Part shown: positions 27,209 to 37,340 of the stretch, piece by piece | Position numbering within the stretch: the first letter of the stretch is position 1 | Layout of the letters: each line of letters begins with the position of its first letter | NCBI RefSeq assembly: GCF_009914335.1 | Contig: NZ_CP043925.1 | Span: 4,050,478 to 4,114,477, forward strand | DNA from: Proteus columbae | Lineage (GTDB): Bacteria; Pseudomonadota; Gammaproteobacteria; Enterobacterales; Enterobacteriaceae | Reading direction: 5' to 3' | DNA length: 64,000 nucleotides | Program-made: the position numbers and the translations under genes | The notes under the pieces: model-generated | Databases searched by the model: none | Seen by the model: only the letters and a program-made list of their open reading frames with translations | What the model was told of the DNA's origin: nothing

Positions 27209-28168
27209 ATGATGAAAGCGGTTATCCCTGTTGCTGGATTAGGTACTCGTATGTTACCTGCAACGAAATCAATTCCTAAAGAAATGCTGCCTATTGTTGA
27301 TCGCCCTTTAATTCAATATATTGTTGAAGAGTGTGCTCAGGCAGGCGTTGAGGAAATTATTTTAGTTACTCACTCTTCTAAAAATTCAATTGCGGATCAC
27401 TTTGATACCAGTTTTGAATTAGAAAATATGCTGGAACAGCGGATTAAAAATAAATTATTAGAAGAAGTACGTTCAATTTGTCCTAACAATGTAAAGATTG
27501 TTCAAATTCGCCAAGGCCATGCTTTAGGTTTAGGTCATGCAATTTGTTGTGCACGCCCAGTTATTGGCAATAATCCATTTATTGTTTTACTGCCTGATGT
27601 TTTATTAAATTCACATTATTGCGATCCTCAACATGATAATTTATCAGCAATGATAAAACGTTTTGAAAAAACAGAACGTAGCCAAATTATGGTTGAACCT
27701 GTGCCAATGAGCCAAGTGCAACAATATGGTGTTGTAGATTGTGAAGGTGTTTTCTGTCCTCAAGGTAATTGGGCGCCTATTCGTCGTATCGTGGAAAAAC
27801 CAAATCCTGAAGATGCACCTTCTAACCTTTCTGTTGTTGGACGTTATGTTTTCTCTGAAGCTATCTGGGAATTATTAGATGGTCTACCTGCTGGTGTTGG
27901 TGGTGAAATTCAATTAACAGATGCGATTGATTTATTATTGAAAAAAGAAGTCGCTGAAGCATATACCTTAGTAGGTAAATCACATGACTGTGGTAATAAG
28001 CTAGGATATATGAAAGCCTTTGTTGAATATGGCCTCCATAATTCTGCGTTAAAAGAAGAATTTTCTTCTTGGATGCGGGACTTTTGTGAAAAAACATTGT
28101 TACCCAAAACAGAAGTCATAGAAGAAGATGAAGTAAGTGAAGCACAAAAGATAGTTGCTATCTTTTGA
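27209..28168 (+). CDS. galU: UTP-glucose-1-phosphate uridylyltransferase (operon-linked GalU)
   Basis: This 319-residue enzyme makes UDP-glucose from UTP and glucose-1-phosphate. The nucleotidyltransferase signature [20 protein letters not shown] lies at residues 6-25, followed by [12 protein letters not shown] and the active-site EKPNPE segment. Two adjacent ATG codons are possible starts, and AGAGG is placed for either. Placement inside a cellulose operon indicates substrate supply for BcsA. A housekeeping galU would normally also exist elsewhere, so this may be a second copy. The galF paralog is a less likely alternative. Confidence 0.9.
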   Translation: MMKAVIPVAGLGTRMLPATKSIPKEMLPIVDRPLIQYIVEECAQAGVEEIILVTHSSKNSIADHFDTSFELENMLEQRIKNKLLEEVRSICPNNVKIVQIRQGHALGLGHAICCARPVIGNNPFIVLLPDVLLNSHYCDPQHDNLSAMIKRFEKTERSQIMVEPVPMSQVQQYGVVDCEGVFCPQGNWAPIRRIVEKPNPEDAPSNLSVVGRYVFSEAIWELLDGLPAGVGGEIQLTDAIDLLLKKEVAEAYTLVGKSHDCGNKLGYMKAFVEYGLHNSALKEEFSSWMRDFCEKTLLPKTEVIEEDEVSEAQKIVAIF

Positions 28169-28193
28169 GTTTATATTGAAATAATATGCAATA

Positions 28194-28222
28194 TGCCGAC
28201 CGAGATAAGATGGCGGTCGGCA
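28194..28222 (+). promoter_or_regulatory. Stem-loop between galU and bcsZ
   Basis: TGCCGACCG (28194-28202) and CGGTCGGCA (28214-28222) form a 9-bp GC-rich stem around an 11-base loop. There is no following T run, so it is not a standard terminator. It lies 19 bases upstream of the bcsZ start, just before the AGGAGAG ribosome-binding site, and could act in mRNA processing or stability. Confidence 0.5.
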
Positions 28223-28241
28223 ATAGCAGGAGAGAAAGGCA

Positions 28242-29273
28242 ATGTCTTTTTGGCACTTATCTCGTTGTCATTATCTATTTTCTACCTTTTTTTTAGGTTT
28301 GTTGCTTATGGTTTCTCCCTCAATACAGGCAGCAGATACTCAAGTAGGATGGCAACAGTTTAAAGAGCGCTATATTCAGGATGATGGGCGAGTTATAGAC
28401 AGCGCTAACAAAAATATTTCACACTCTGAAGGTCAAGGCTATGGCATGTTAATGGCTGTGATGAGTGATGATCATGAAACATTTAATAAGTTATGGCACT
28501 GGACAGCGGCTTCTCTTTATCGTGGCGATTTAGGCTTATTTAAATGGCGTTATGAACCCGAAAATAGTGAACATACCCCTGATCCTAATAATGCAACAGA
28601 TGGTGATATCTTAATTGCGTGGGCATTATTAAAAGCGGGTGAGAAATGGAATGATGAAAGTTATCTTTCAGCTTCTGATTCTATTCAACACGCTATTTTG
28701 GAACATACTTTAGTTAAGATAAAAAATTATACTGTACTTTTACCCGGTATTAATGGCTTCAAAACCCCAGAAGAAATTATTATTAACCCATCCTATTTTA
28801 TTTTCCCTGCATGGAAAGATTTTTACCGCACGAGCAAAGATGTTCGTTGGAAAGAGTTAATTAATGATAGCCAGTCTTTACTTAGAAATATGCGGTTTGG
28901 TGAATATCAATTACCAACAGACTGGGTAAGTTTGTTTCCAGATGGAAAGATAGAGCCTAGTGAAAAATGGCCTGCACGATTTAGCTTTGATGCAATACGT
29001 ATTCCGCTTTATTTAGCTTGGGCACATGATGAATTAGCGTTACAACCTTTTGTGCAGTATTGGCAGCAATTTGATCGTTATAAGACGCCTGCTTGGGTAA
29101 GTATTGATGCTCAAGAGCGCGCTGAATACAACCTTACTCCCGGTATGATGGCAGTGAGAGATTTAACGATGAAAACACCTATTGAAGATGTTGATTTAAG
29201 TAAAGATACAGATTATTACTCTTCGGCTTTACACTTATTAGCGGCATTTGCTCAAAATAATAATAGTGAATAA
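28242..29273 (+). CDS. bcsZ: Periplasmic endo-beta-1,4-glucanase BcsZ (GH8)
   Basis: This 343-residue precursor has a signal peptide ending SIQA-A at about residue 30. It is a glycoside hydrolase family 8 cellulase that trims or proofreads nascent glucan. Catalytic Glu lies in HSEGQGYGMLMA (E63), and the catalytic Asp is in ATDGDILIAWALL (D120), in register with E. coli BcsZ. It is the last gene of the operon and is followed by a strong terminator. The E. coli order places bcsZ between bcsB and bcsC, so the operon arrangement differs. Confidence 0.95.
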   Translation: MSFWHLSRCHYLFSTFFLGLLLMVSPSIQAADTQVGWQQFKERYIQDDGRVIDSANKNISHSEGQGYGMLMAVMSDDHETFNKLWHWTAASLYRGDLGLFKWRYEPENSEHTPDPNNATDGDILIAWALLKAGEKWNDESYLSASDSIQHAILEHTLVKIKNYTVLLPGINGFKTPEEIIINPSYFIFPAWKDFYRTSKDVRWKELINDSQSLLRNMRFGEYQLPTDWVSLFPDGKIEPSEKWPARFSFDAIRIPLYLAWAHDELALQPFVQYWQQFDRYKTPAWVSIDAQERAEYNLTPGMMAVRDLTMKTPIEDVDLSKDTDYYSSALHLLAAFAQNNNSE

Positions 29274-29340
29274 TTGTTATTATTCTATTGTGTTAATAAT
29301 ATTTTCGAGTTATCTCACAAGTTTTATTTAATTATATGAA

Positions 29341-29372
29341 ATAAACACAATCTATATTGTGTTTATTTTTTT
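29341..29372 (+). terminator. Terminator of the cellulose operon
   Basis: ATAAACACAA (29341-29350) pairs with TTGTGTTTAT (29357-29366) around a 6-base loop and is followed by six T. It lies 67 bases after the bcsZ stop codon and before the dGTPase-like gene. Confidence 0.88.
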
Positions 29373-29417
29373 ATAATTTAACTTAAATTTATTCAACGTG
29401 ATTGAGGTTAAATAAAT

Positions 29418-30949
29418 ATGGAATGGGTAAAGTTACTTAATGAGAATCGAAGAAAAGATAAACATAAAAATAAAATAAAAAACAATTATGAAACACGCTA
29501 TGAATTAGAAAGGGACTATGATCGAATTCTTTTTTGTGCACCAACAAGACGGCTAGCAGATAAAACACAAGTATTTCCATTAGAAAAAAATGATAGTGTT
29601 AGAACTCGTTTAACACACTCATATGAAGTTTCTAATTTAGCCAGAAGTATCGGAACTAAACTTGCTTATAATAATGAAATAGATATTTTTAATGATTATA
29701 AAAAAGAAGAGGGGGATAATTTAAAGCGGAATTTACCTGCTTTACTCGCTGCTATTGGGCTAGCTCATGACTTAGGTAATCCACCTTTTGGTCATAAAGG
29801 TGAAAAAGCGATGTCATTATGGTTTGAAAAAAATATAAAGAAATAGCAGAAAATATAAATAAAAGTACCTATTCAAATGTGAAAAAGAGAGAAGAGTTAG
29901 ATAAATCCAAATATTTTATTGGTGATTTTACTCATTTTGATGGTAATTCACAAACATTTCAGTTAGTTACACAATTACAAATAATTAATGATAGATTTGG
30001 GTTAAACCTTACTTATGCTACTTTGGCTGCATTAATAAAATATCCTCGACCATCATATTGTAATAAAGAAAAAAATGTTTGGTCCAAACATGGTTTCTTT
30101 TATTCTGAAGCTGATATTGTTAAGGAAGTTTGGAAAGAAACAGGATTGAGTGAAAATATTCGTCATCCTTTGACTTATATAATGGAAGCTTGTGATGATA
30201 TTGCCTACACCATTTTAGACGCTGAAGATACAATAAAAAAAGGATTAGCATCTATTAATGATTTGTTCTATATTCTTGAAAAATTTGAGAGAGATTATCA
30301 CCCTGAATTTAAACGTAGGGATGAAGTTAGCTTAATTCATAGTCTGGTATTTACCTGTAAGGAAAAACATAAAGAATACTCTGATTATGATGATAAATTA
30401 ACACCTTATGAAGTAAATGATATTAGTATGCAAATGTTTAGAGTAGAAGCAATGAGGTGTATGATTAATGAAGTTTCTTCTACGTTTGTAAAATATCATA
30501 ATGATATTCTAAATGGTAAGTTTCATTTAAAACATAAGGATATCGTATCATTAAGTAAGGTTAATTTATTAAGTGAAGCGTTAAGAGAATTTGATTTTAT
30601 TTTTGGATATAAAAATAAAGAAGTGCTTAAGCTTGAATTAGAAGGATACCATTATATAAATAACTTAATGGATATGTTGTGGGTTGGTATTTATGGTAAT
30701 GGTAACAAGGAAAATCCTCAATATTCTAAAACATTTTTTGGTGATTATGCTTATAAGCGATTATCTGAAAATTATCGTCGTGTATTTGAAAATAAAGATA
30801 ATAATCTTCCTATATTATATAAAGAGTTTCAATTGCTTGCAGATGCAATTTCTGGAATGACCGATAGTTATTTGATTTCATTGCATAATGAACTTAAACC
30901 ACTTTACGATGAGCAATTTGAAAAAAAAACGGCTTTAGTTATATACTAA
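29418..30949 (+). pseudogene. dGTPase-family HD phosphohydrolase gene split by a frameshift
   Basis: Two frames form one family-length protein of about 510 residues. The first (29418-29846) carries H67 (RLTHSYEVSNLARSIG) and H117-D118 (AHDLGNPPFGHKGE). The second (from about 29850) continues with FTHFDGNSQTFQLVTQLQ and the CDDIAYTILDAED segment that holds the fourth metal residue. One base is missing in the AT-rich run near 29836-29845; adding one A to ATAAAG restores IKEIAENINKS and joins the halves. Enzymes of this family hydrolyse dGTP to deoxyguanosine and triphosphate. Some are anti-phage. A sequencing error is possible. Confidence 0.82.
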
Positions 30950-30984
30950 ACCATTAACTATCATCAATTTGATAAGATAATAAT

Positions 30985-31746
30985 ATGAGTATATCACGCC
31001 AGTTCACAACCAATAGAGAGTACTTAAGTGATAAGGTTTTTCGTTTTTTTTATGAGGAATCGTTAAACAATAAAGCACTTTCTTTAATTATGAATAAAGT
31101 AATTTCATTTGATTCATCAAATGTTTACGCTTTTGGTGGCGTTGTGCGTGATATAGAATTAAAAAATACCCCCTCAGATATCGATCTTGTATTTAGCGGT
31201 GATAGGAACGAATTTAACCTTCTTTTAGAAGATTTAAATGGTGAAAGATTAACTAAGAATAAATTTGGTGGTTTTCGTATACAAACCAATAGGTTAGATA
31301 TAGATTTTTGGCATATTGAAGATACGTGGGCATTTTCTAATAATAAGGTGGATAATGCTAACAATAGTACTAATAATATACTAAAGACAACATTTTTTAA
31401 TTGGGATGCAATATTATTTAATTTAAAAGAAAGAACACTTATTTCTAATGAATATTATTATTATGATTTATACAATAGATATTTAGATATAAATTTAGCT
31501 GATAATCCTAATACTATAGGTTCTTTTTCTAGAATTATTAAAAATGTTTTTTATAATCATGTTAAATATTTGTCTAAAGATGTTGTGGGTTATTTAGATA
31601 AATCATTTTCTGATTTTAATGTTATTGAAATTAGAGATTTTTATTTAGAAAAAAATAGAAAACATGATTTGCAAATACGTCAACTTATAGCCCTCTATGA
31701 TAAAGTAAGTTTTATTGTTGAACATAATCAGCGTTTAAAAAACTAA
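30985..31746 (+). CDS. Nucleotidyltransferase with poly(A)-polymerase/CCA-enzyme-like head domain
   Basis: The 253-residue protein has AFGGVVRDIELKNTPSDIDL at residues 49-68, which is the GG...DxD signature of class II nucleotidyltransferases (D65, D67), and a second acidic pair LDIDFW (D105, D107) that could supply the third metal ligand. No RNA-binding neck or body domains of a full CCA enzyme are evident, and the C-terminal half is helical and Lys/Asn-rich. It starts 35 bases after the dGTPase-like gene and appears co-transcribed. Target is unknown; tRNA, protein or small-molecule nucleotidylation are all possible. Confidence 0.75.
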   Translation: MSISRQFTTNREYLSDKVFRFFYEESLNNKALSLIMNKVISFDSSNVYAFGGVVRDIELKNTPSDIDLVFSGDRNEFNLLLEDLNGERLTKNKFGGFRIQTNRLDIDFWHIEDTWAFSNNKVDNANNSTNNILKTTFFNWDAILFNLKERTLISNEYYYYDLYNRYLDINLADNPNTIGSFSRIIKNVFYNHVKYLSKDVVGYLDKSFSDFNVIEIRDFYLEKNRKHDLQIRQLIALYDKVSFIVEHNQRLKN

Positions 31747-31759
31747 TAGAGGTGGATAA

Positions 31760-32188
31760 ATGAAAGTTTCAGCACGTAATCAGTTAGTCGGTAAAGTTGT
31801 TGATATTATTGACGGTGCAGTTAATAGTGAAGTGATTTTATCTTTAGCACACGGTGAGAAACTGGCTACAATCATCACTAAAGAAAGCTGTGAAAGCTTA
31901 AAGATTAAAAAAGACGGTGAAGCTATTGCGATTATTAAAGCGCCGTGGGTTGTATTAGCACTGCCTGATTGCGGTTTAAATTTCTCTGCACGTAACCAAT
32001 TTGCAGGAAAAGTGACTCAAATCGTACAGGGTGCGGTGAACTCAACTGTTCATTTAGAAACGGCGAAAGGTTTAGAACTGACTGCGGTTATCACCAATGA
32101 AAGCTTACAAGAGATGAAACTGGCAAAAGGCAGTGATGTTTTAGCGCTAGTGAAAGCATCAAGTGTGATTGTGGCAACACGCAAATAA
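31760..32188 (+). CDS. Molbindin-like protein with two Mop domains
   Basis: This 142-residue cytosolic protein is made of two tandem Mop (TOBE-like) domains of about 70 residues, each starting SARNQ(L/F)xGKVxxI(I/V)xGAVNS. Each ends with an AxxKA(S/P)xVxxA strand. Such proteins bind molybdate as oligomers for storage or homeostasis. The repeat of the signature at residues 4-22 and 75-93 shows an internal duplication. It lies near the molybdenum-selenium formate dehydrogenase genes, which use a molybdopterin cofactor. It follows the nucleotidyltransferase by 13 bases but has its own ribosome-binding site (AGAGGTGG) and a terminator after it. Confidence 0.88.
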   Translation: MKVSARNQLVGKVVDIIDGAVNSEVILSLAHGEKLATIITKESCESLKIKKDGEAIAIIKAPWVVLALPDCGLNFSARNQFAGKVTQIVQGAVNSTVHLETAKGLELTAVITNESLQEMKLAKGSDVLALVKASSVIVATRK

Positions 32189-32216
32189 TCGAGACGCTAT
32201 TCTCTTAAAATATAAA

Positions 32217-32249
32217 AAGAGGCTAAACATCTAGCCTCTTTCTTTTTTC
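32217..32249. terminator. Terminator between mop gene and the sulfatase-fold gene
   Basis: AAAGAGGCTA (32217-32226) pairs with TAGCCTCTTT (32232-32241) with a 5-base loop and T-rich tail on the plus strand and an A-rich 5' side. The convergent gene pair makes it bidirectional. Confidence 0.85.
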
Positions 32250-32314
32250 TTTTTGATATTACTTATCTTTTTAGATTTATAATCCCGATCACCTTTTATA
32301 CAAGGTTACTAAAA

Positions 32315-33964
32315 TTATTTATCAGTATCACCAGCGACTTTCAGTTTGTCGTAGATATAATTTTTATAACTGTTAACTAATTTCTCGTCTTCACAGTCAT
32401 TTAATTTACCTTCACATAAATGGCGCATTTGAATGTTTGCTTTGTAGAAAGGGGATAATGGTAAACGAGCGCGCTCTAAGATCATGCCACCTAAGAAGCT
32501 AATATCAGTTAACTCACCCGTTGTTATTGGCGCACCTTGCGATAGATTATCTCTTAAGGTGAACTGAGTAATATACGCAGGGTTATTAAAAGGTGACTGA
32601 TAATTTTTTAGCTCAATATTGGGTTGGTGATCACCAAAATAGAGGAACATCGTCGGTTTTTCTCTTTGTGCAACAAAATTAGAGAAATCTTTAATGGCTG
32701 GATCACTGGTGATGATCTTTTCCATATAGTGGCTAAATTTACCCGGTGCATTACTGCTTTCTGTATGACCTGTAATTTTGTACATATCTCTGTGTGATTC
32801 ATCATAAGGACCATGTTCATACATGGTTAATGAGAATATAAACAGTGGCTTGTCAGTACGTTTTTTCAATACCTCTTCAACGTAACCTAGCATATCTACC
32901 GTCGATATTTTCCAGAGATTTTCTTCTAATATTCCAGGGTAGCCAAGCTCTTGAGGTTGAATGATTTCATCAATTCCCATTTTTTCATAAGCGTAACCTG
33001 CATGGTAAGCACTACGATTAAACGGAGTGAGTAAAACCGTGTAATAACCTTCTGCTTTGAGTTGGCGGAATAAACTCTCATTAAGATTATCGACAACAAA
33101 ATAGAATACGGAGTTTTTACGCGCACCAAAGTCATCCGTATTTAACCCTGTTAATACTGAAAATTCAGAAAGCCAAGTACCACCACCAAAGGTTTGTACA
33201 CGTAAAGGGCTTTGTGCACTGACATTTTCATCTTTTTGAAACATAAATAAATCAGGCAGTGCAACATCTGTATCAAATTGATAAATATGAGGATTAACCG
33301 TCGACTCTTGTAATAAAACAATAATATCGGGTTTTATGTCAGTTTGCGTTTCTGGCAATACGGTTTTGTTCGCTTGTTCAAGGAAATAATCTGCATTTTC
33401 CTTGAAATAAGGAGGGTGATAAGCCGTTTGGTAACCAGACATGATTAAATTAGTGACAGTACCTCGTCCTCCTGGAAGTGTGCCTTCCCATTCAGCTTGC
33501 CATTTTTCTACGGTGAAATGGATAGTAGCAAAGCCAATAACCATTAAGAGTAAGCTACTTACACGCAAGACTGGGCGTGATTTTTTGGAAAAATGCCACG
33601 CAATAGACATATTGATAATCAGCCATATTAGCATCGCAATCAATGCAACGCCGGCTTCCCAATAATGGCCCAATGTCCCTAAATTAGAGCTATCAAAAGC
33701 CAAATCAAAATCAGAGAACATTAATGTTTCTTTGTAATAATGAACTTTGAGTTGATTAATAAACTTAGTTATCAGGAAAAGTGTACCGGTGGTAATAGCC
33801 GAAAATAAGACACGAGCTGATAAAAGAAAACAAAGAGAAAAAAGAATAAAATAAGCACCTACTGAAAGAAGTGCAGTATAAACAAACGTTGCTTTCTCAA
33901 AAACAATAAAGAGTGAGGCAATAAGAATAAGTGCAAGATAAGCACATCCTAATATTTTTTTCAT
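32315..33964 (-). CDS. Membrane sulfatase-fold protein (LTA synthase/phosphoethanolamine transferase-like)
   Basis: The 549-residue protein has about five N-terminal membrane helices (to about residue 165), then a large periplasmic alkaline-phosphatase-superfamily domain. IIVLLQESTVNPHIY provides the first metal-binding acidic residue and nucleophile (T or S at the family position). TFGGGTWLSEFSVLTG is the second conserved block, and YFGDHQPN with downstream residues gives the final metal site. Family members modify lipid A, teichoic acids or osmoregulated glucans. The substrate cannot be inferred. It stands alone between the mop gene and selB. Confidence 0.82.
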   Translation of the reverse strand: MKKILGCAYLALILIASLFIVFEKATFVYTALLSVGAYFILFSLCFLLSARVLFSAITTGTLFLITKFINQLKVHYYKETLMFSDFDLAFDSSNLGTLGHYWEAGVALIAMLIWLIINMSIAWHFSKKSRPVLRVSSLLLMVIGFATIHFTVEKWQAEWEGTLPGGRGTVTNLIMSGYQTAYHPPYFKENADYFLEQANKTVLPETQTDIKPDIIVLLQESTVNPHIYQFDTDVALPDLFMFQKDENVSAQSPLRVQTFGGGTWLSEFSVLTGLNTDDFGARKNSVFYFVVDNLNESLFRQLKAEGYYTVLLTPFNRSAYHAGYAYEKMGIDEIIQPQELGYPGILEENLWKISTVDMLGYVEEVLKKRTDKPLFIFSLTMYEHGPYDESHRDMYKITGHTESSNAPGKFSHYMEKIITSDPAIKDFSNFVAQREKPTMFLYFGDHQPNIELKNYQSPFNNPAYITQFTLRDNLSQGAPITTGELTDISFLGGMILERARLPLSPFYKANIQMRHLCEGKLNDCEDEKLVNSYKNYIYDKLKVAGDTDK

Positions 33965-34074
33965 ATCTCTTCCGAGTATAGCGATAAATAATCAAGGGGA
34001 TATTTTACAAATATTGTAGGCGATAACCTTAAATAGGCTAAATAATTTTACTTAGCCTAAGTTAATATTTGGAT

Positions 34075-35937
34075 TTAGAATAATCCTTTGTCTCGTAAAA
34101 TATGAAGATCTTTTTTGCGGCGAGTAAATCCAGTGCGGTCAAAATACTCTAAGATTTGTACCGCTAATTTACGCCCAACAGATAACTCATCACGGAAGTC
34201 CGCTGCGGTGACACTGCCATTACTTTCATTATATTTCACAATGATAGAGGCAAATTTTTCTATTGATTGGTGTGTATAGTAGCGGTCAGCAATAATTGGA
34301 ATAATTAAACCTAATTGTGCTGCTTTACGTAATAATGAGCGGATCACTTTCTCATCATTTTTCATTTCATTGGCTAGATCACGTACCCACCAAGGTTCGG
34401 ATTGCTCAAAATAGATTTTAGCATTTTGCCATAGCGCATCTTGTTCTGGAGAGAAAGCAAGACCATGGGTTGGAAGATGAAGCCAACCACGACTTTGGTT
34501 AATAGCACCTTCTTTACGTAACTGATCAATTAAGTAATAGACCAATTCATCATGATAAGTAGGTAATGCCATCCGTTTTAAACGAGAACGACCCACACCC
34601 ATTTGATCATTATGTTGTTGATGATATTCCTCAAGTGTATCGAGTAATTTCTGTTTTGCGTTATCAGCATTCTCTTTAGAAAGAATAACGCCAGCAACGC
34701 TCACTAGGTCAAAGGTTTCTAATAACTGAGTCAGCGCACTTTCAGTTAATTGTTGAGCCCAAGAAAACTGACTTAGAGAGAGTTCACCTTTTGGTAAATA
34801 TAACGCTAAATTGGCACTGATGCTGTTTGCATTATCAAGTTGGTGTAACCAAGTTAAGAATTCAGCTTGTCGTTTGCCTCTACGTGGCGAGTGTAAAGAT
34901 AAGACTTTCGCTGCGGCTAAGGTGCGTTGAGCACTGATATCACGCAAGATAAGTCTGTCGTTATCCACCAGCCAAAGGGGTTCATCTAGAATAAGCTCCG
35001 CTAACTGTGGTGTTTCATTAGCATCATTTAAAAGAGCAACACGACCCGTAATATGACGTGTACCGTGGTGAATATGTACAGGCTGCCAATGCTTTAAAGG
35101 TTCATCCGCAATTAAACTGACTAATATTTTATGAGATTGATAATTAGGCGCTTGAGAAAGCAACCAGTCACCACGAGAAACGTTTTCTTTACTGACATCA
35201 CCTGCGATGTTAATTGCAATACGATGACCTGCACCCGCACGTTCTACGGGCTGGTTTTGTGCATGTAAGGCTCTTATTCTTACTGGTTTATCTGCACCAG
35301 TCAGCCAAAAGGTATCGCCAACAGAAATTTGTCCCGCAAGCGCAGTTCCTGTGACAACTAATCCCGCTCCTTTAATGCTAAAAACACGGTCTATGGCTAA
35401 ACGAAAACGCTTATGCCATTGAGGGTGTTGTTGTTCTTGCTGATGCAGATCAACAAGATAGTGGCGAAGCTCTGAAATTCCCTTCCCTGATGGGGCTGAG
35501 GTGGCAAAAATTTGAGGATCGCACCAACCTAAATTAGCTAACATCTCGGTTGTTTGTGAGCGAACGTCTTCTATTCGTTCTGGGGTAACACGATCTGCTT
35601 TGGTGAGAATAACGGTAACTTGAGGACAGCCAGCAAGACGTAAAATAGAAATATGTTCGATGGTTTGTGCCATAACGCCATCGTCACAAGCCACAATTAA
35701 TAGCGCATGAGAGATCCCTCCAACGCCAGCAAGCATATTTGAAAGGAATTTCTCATGACCGGGAACATCCACAAAACCAATTGAAGTTCCATCGTCTTGA
35801 CGCCAATAGGCATAACCTAAATCAATGGTCATGCCTCGTTTTTTCTCTTCAGGTAAATGGGTAGTATCTACTCCAGTAATTGCCTGTATAAGTGTGGTTT
35901 TTCCGTGGTCTACGTGACCTGCCGTCGCAAAAATCAT
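34075..35937 (-). CDS. selB: Selenocysteine-specific elongation factor SelB
   Basis: This 620-residue translation factor delivers Sec-tRNA to UGA codons followed by a SECIS hairpin. The GTPase domain opens with MIFATAGHVDHGKTTLIQAI (G1) and contains DVPGHEKF and NxxD-like TKAD motifs. Domains 2 and 3 follow, and the C-terminal third holds the winged-helix repeats that bind the SECIS. It lies two bases after selA, forming selAB. Its direct target gene, fdoG, is in the same locus. Length is close to E. coli SelB (614). Confidence 0.97.
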   Translation of the reverse strand: MIFATAGHVDHGKTTLIQAITGVDTTHLPEEKKRGMTIDLGYAYWRQDDGTSIGFVDVPGHEKFLSNMLAGVGGISHALLIVACDDGVMAQTIEHISILRLAGCPQVTVILTKADRVTPERIEDVRSQTTEMLANLGWCDPQIFATSAPSGKGISELRHYLVDLHQQEQQHPQWHKRFRLAIDRVFSIKGAGLVVTGTALAGQISVGDTFWLTGADKPVRIRALHAQNQPVERAGAGHRIAINIAGDVSKENVSRGDWLLSQAPNYQSHKILVSLIADEPLKHWQPVHIHHGTRHITGRVALLNDANETPQLAELILDEPLWLVDNDRLILRDISAQRTLAAAKVLSLHSPRRGKRQAEFLTWLHQLDNANSISANLALYLPKGELSLSQFSWAQQLTESALTQLLETFDLVSVAGVILSKENADNAKQKLLDTLEEYHQQHNDQMGVGRSRLKRMALPTYHDELVYYLIDQLRKEGAINQSRGWLHLPTHGLAFSPEQDALWQNAKIYFEQSEPWWVRDLANEMKNDEKVIRSLLRKAAQLGLIIPIIADRYYTHQSIEKFASIIVKYNESNGSVTAADFRDELSVGRKLAVQILEYFDRTGFTRRKKDLHILRDKGLF

Positions 35938-35939
35938 AG

Positions 35940-37325
35940 TTAAAGTGCCTGTATTAATGCATTTTCATCCTCAAGACAGCGCAGATCAAGCCACAGGCGA
36001 CCATCAGTAATTCGACCAATAATCGGCTTTTCTAAATTGCGCCAATGCGCGGCTAACGCATCTAACTGGCTACCTTTTCCATCTTTGGCTTCAAAGGTAA
36101 GTGCTGCACTCGGTAAGCTTTCAATAGGTAACGAACCACTGCCTATTTGAGAAGCACATGAGGATATCGTGATATGGTAATTATCCCCATAATATGCCTG
36201 AAAATGAGGCAATAACCGTTGCGCCATGTCATTAATTTCTGTTTGTGTCCGAGTTAACAAACGTAATGTCGGAATTTCAACAGCCATTTTTTCAGGTTGC
36301 TGATAAAGGCGTAATGTGGCGTCTAAAGCAGCTAATGTCATTTTATCAACGCGTAATGCACGCTTTAAAGGATGGCGTTGAATAGCCTCAATCCATACTT
36401 TTTTACCTAAGATTATCCCCGCTTGTGGGCCACCTAATAATTTATCACCCGAGAAGGTAACAAGGTCGATACCTTGTTGTAGATAATCTTGAGGCATTGG
36501 CTCTGAAGGTAAGCCTAATGCGGCTAAATTAGTCATTGAGCCACTGCCTAAATCGATAGCAGTCGGTAAGCTCATTTCTTTACCAAGTGCGGCAAGTTCA
36601 TCGCCATGCACTTCGGCGGTAAAGCCTTGAATACAATAGTTGCTAGTATGAACTTTCATTAGCAAACCAGTATTCTCATTAATGGCGTTACGATAATCTT
36701 TAAGGTGAGTACGGTTTGTTGTTCCCACTTCTTTGAGTGTACAGCCTGCTTGTGTCATTACATCAGGGATACGAAAAGCGCCGCCAATCTCAACTAATTC
36801 ACCACGAGAAACAACAACTTCTTTATTGGGTGCAACAGTGGCGAGCATCAGTAAAACGGCAGCAGCGTTGTTATTAACGATGCAGGCATCTTCTGCCCCT
36901 GTTAACTCACATAACAAATCAGCGATAGCGCGATCGCGGTGCCCTCTTGATGCGCCATCAAGAGAATACTCTAAGGTTGCTGGTGAGCGCATAACTTGGC
37001 TAACTGCTTCAATGGCGGATTCTGCCATTAATGCACGCCCTAGATTAGTGTGTAAAACGGTACCTGTTAAATTGAAAACAGGTTTAATCGAGGATTTTCG
37101 TTGTAATGTAATGCGATTTTTTAATTCATCCACCCAATAGTTATGCCATTGTGGTAACTCATTTTCTTGACGAATAATGATACGCGCTTCTTCTTGTAAC
37201 TTTCGTAAATGCTCTGCAATAAATGTCTGACCATAAGAAGCCACTAGGGCTTGAATCTCGGCTTGGTGCAGTAACTTATCAATAGACGGTAGTTGGCTGT
37301 AAAGTGAGCGCATATCATTTGTCAT
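35940..37325 (-). CDS. selA: L-seryl-tRNA(Sec) selenium transferase SelA
   Basis: This 461-residue PLP enzyme converts seryl-tRNA(Sec) to selenocysteyl-tRNA(Sec) with selenophosphate. The PLP lysine is in [13 protein letters not shown] (K295, the position in E. coli SelA). N-terminal residues form the tRNA-binding helices. [15 protein letters not shown] and the SGS segments agree with the family. It lies 15 bases downstream of fdhE on the same strand. tRNA(Sec) (selC) and selD are not in the window. Confidence 0.97.
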   Translation of the reverse strand: MTNDMRSLYSQLPSIDKLLHQAEIQALVASYGQTFIAEHLRKLQEEARIIIRQENELPQWHNYWVDELKNRITLQRKSSIKPVFNLTGTVLHTNLGRALMAESAIEAVSQVMRSPATLEYSLDGASRGHRDRAIADLLCELTGAEDACIVNNNAAAVLLMLATVAPNKEVVVSRGELVEIGGAFRIPDVMTQAGCTLKEVGTTNRTHLKDYRNAINENTGLLMKVHTSNYCIQGFTAEVHGDELAALGKEMSLPTAIDLGSGSMTNLAALGLPSEPMPQDYLQQGIDLVTFSGDKLLGGPQAGIILGKKVWIEAIQRHPLKRALRVDKMTLAALDATLRLYQQPEKMAVEIPTLRLLTRTQTEINDMAQRLLPHFQAYYGDNYHITISSCASQIGSGSLPIESLPSAALTFEAKDGKGSQLDALAAHWRNLEKPIIGRITDGRLWLDLRCLEDENALIQAL

Positions 37326-37340
37326 GCTAATACCTAATTA

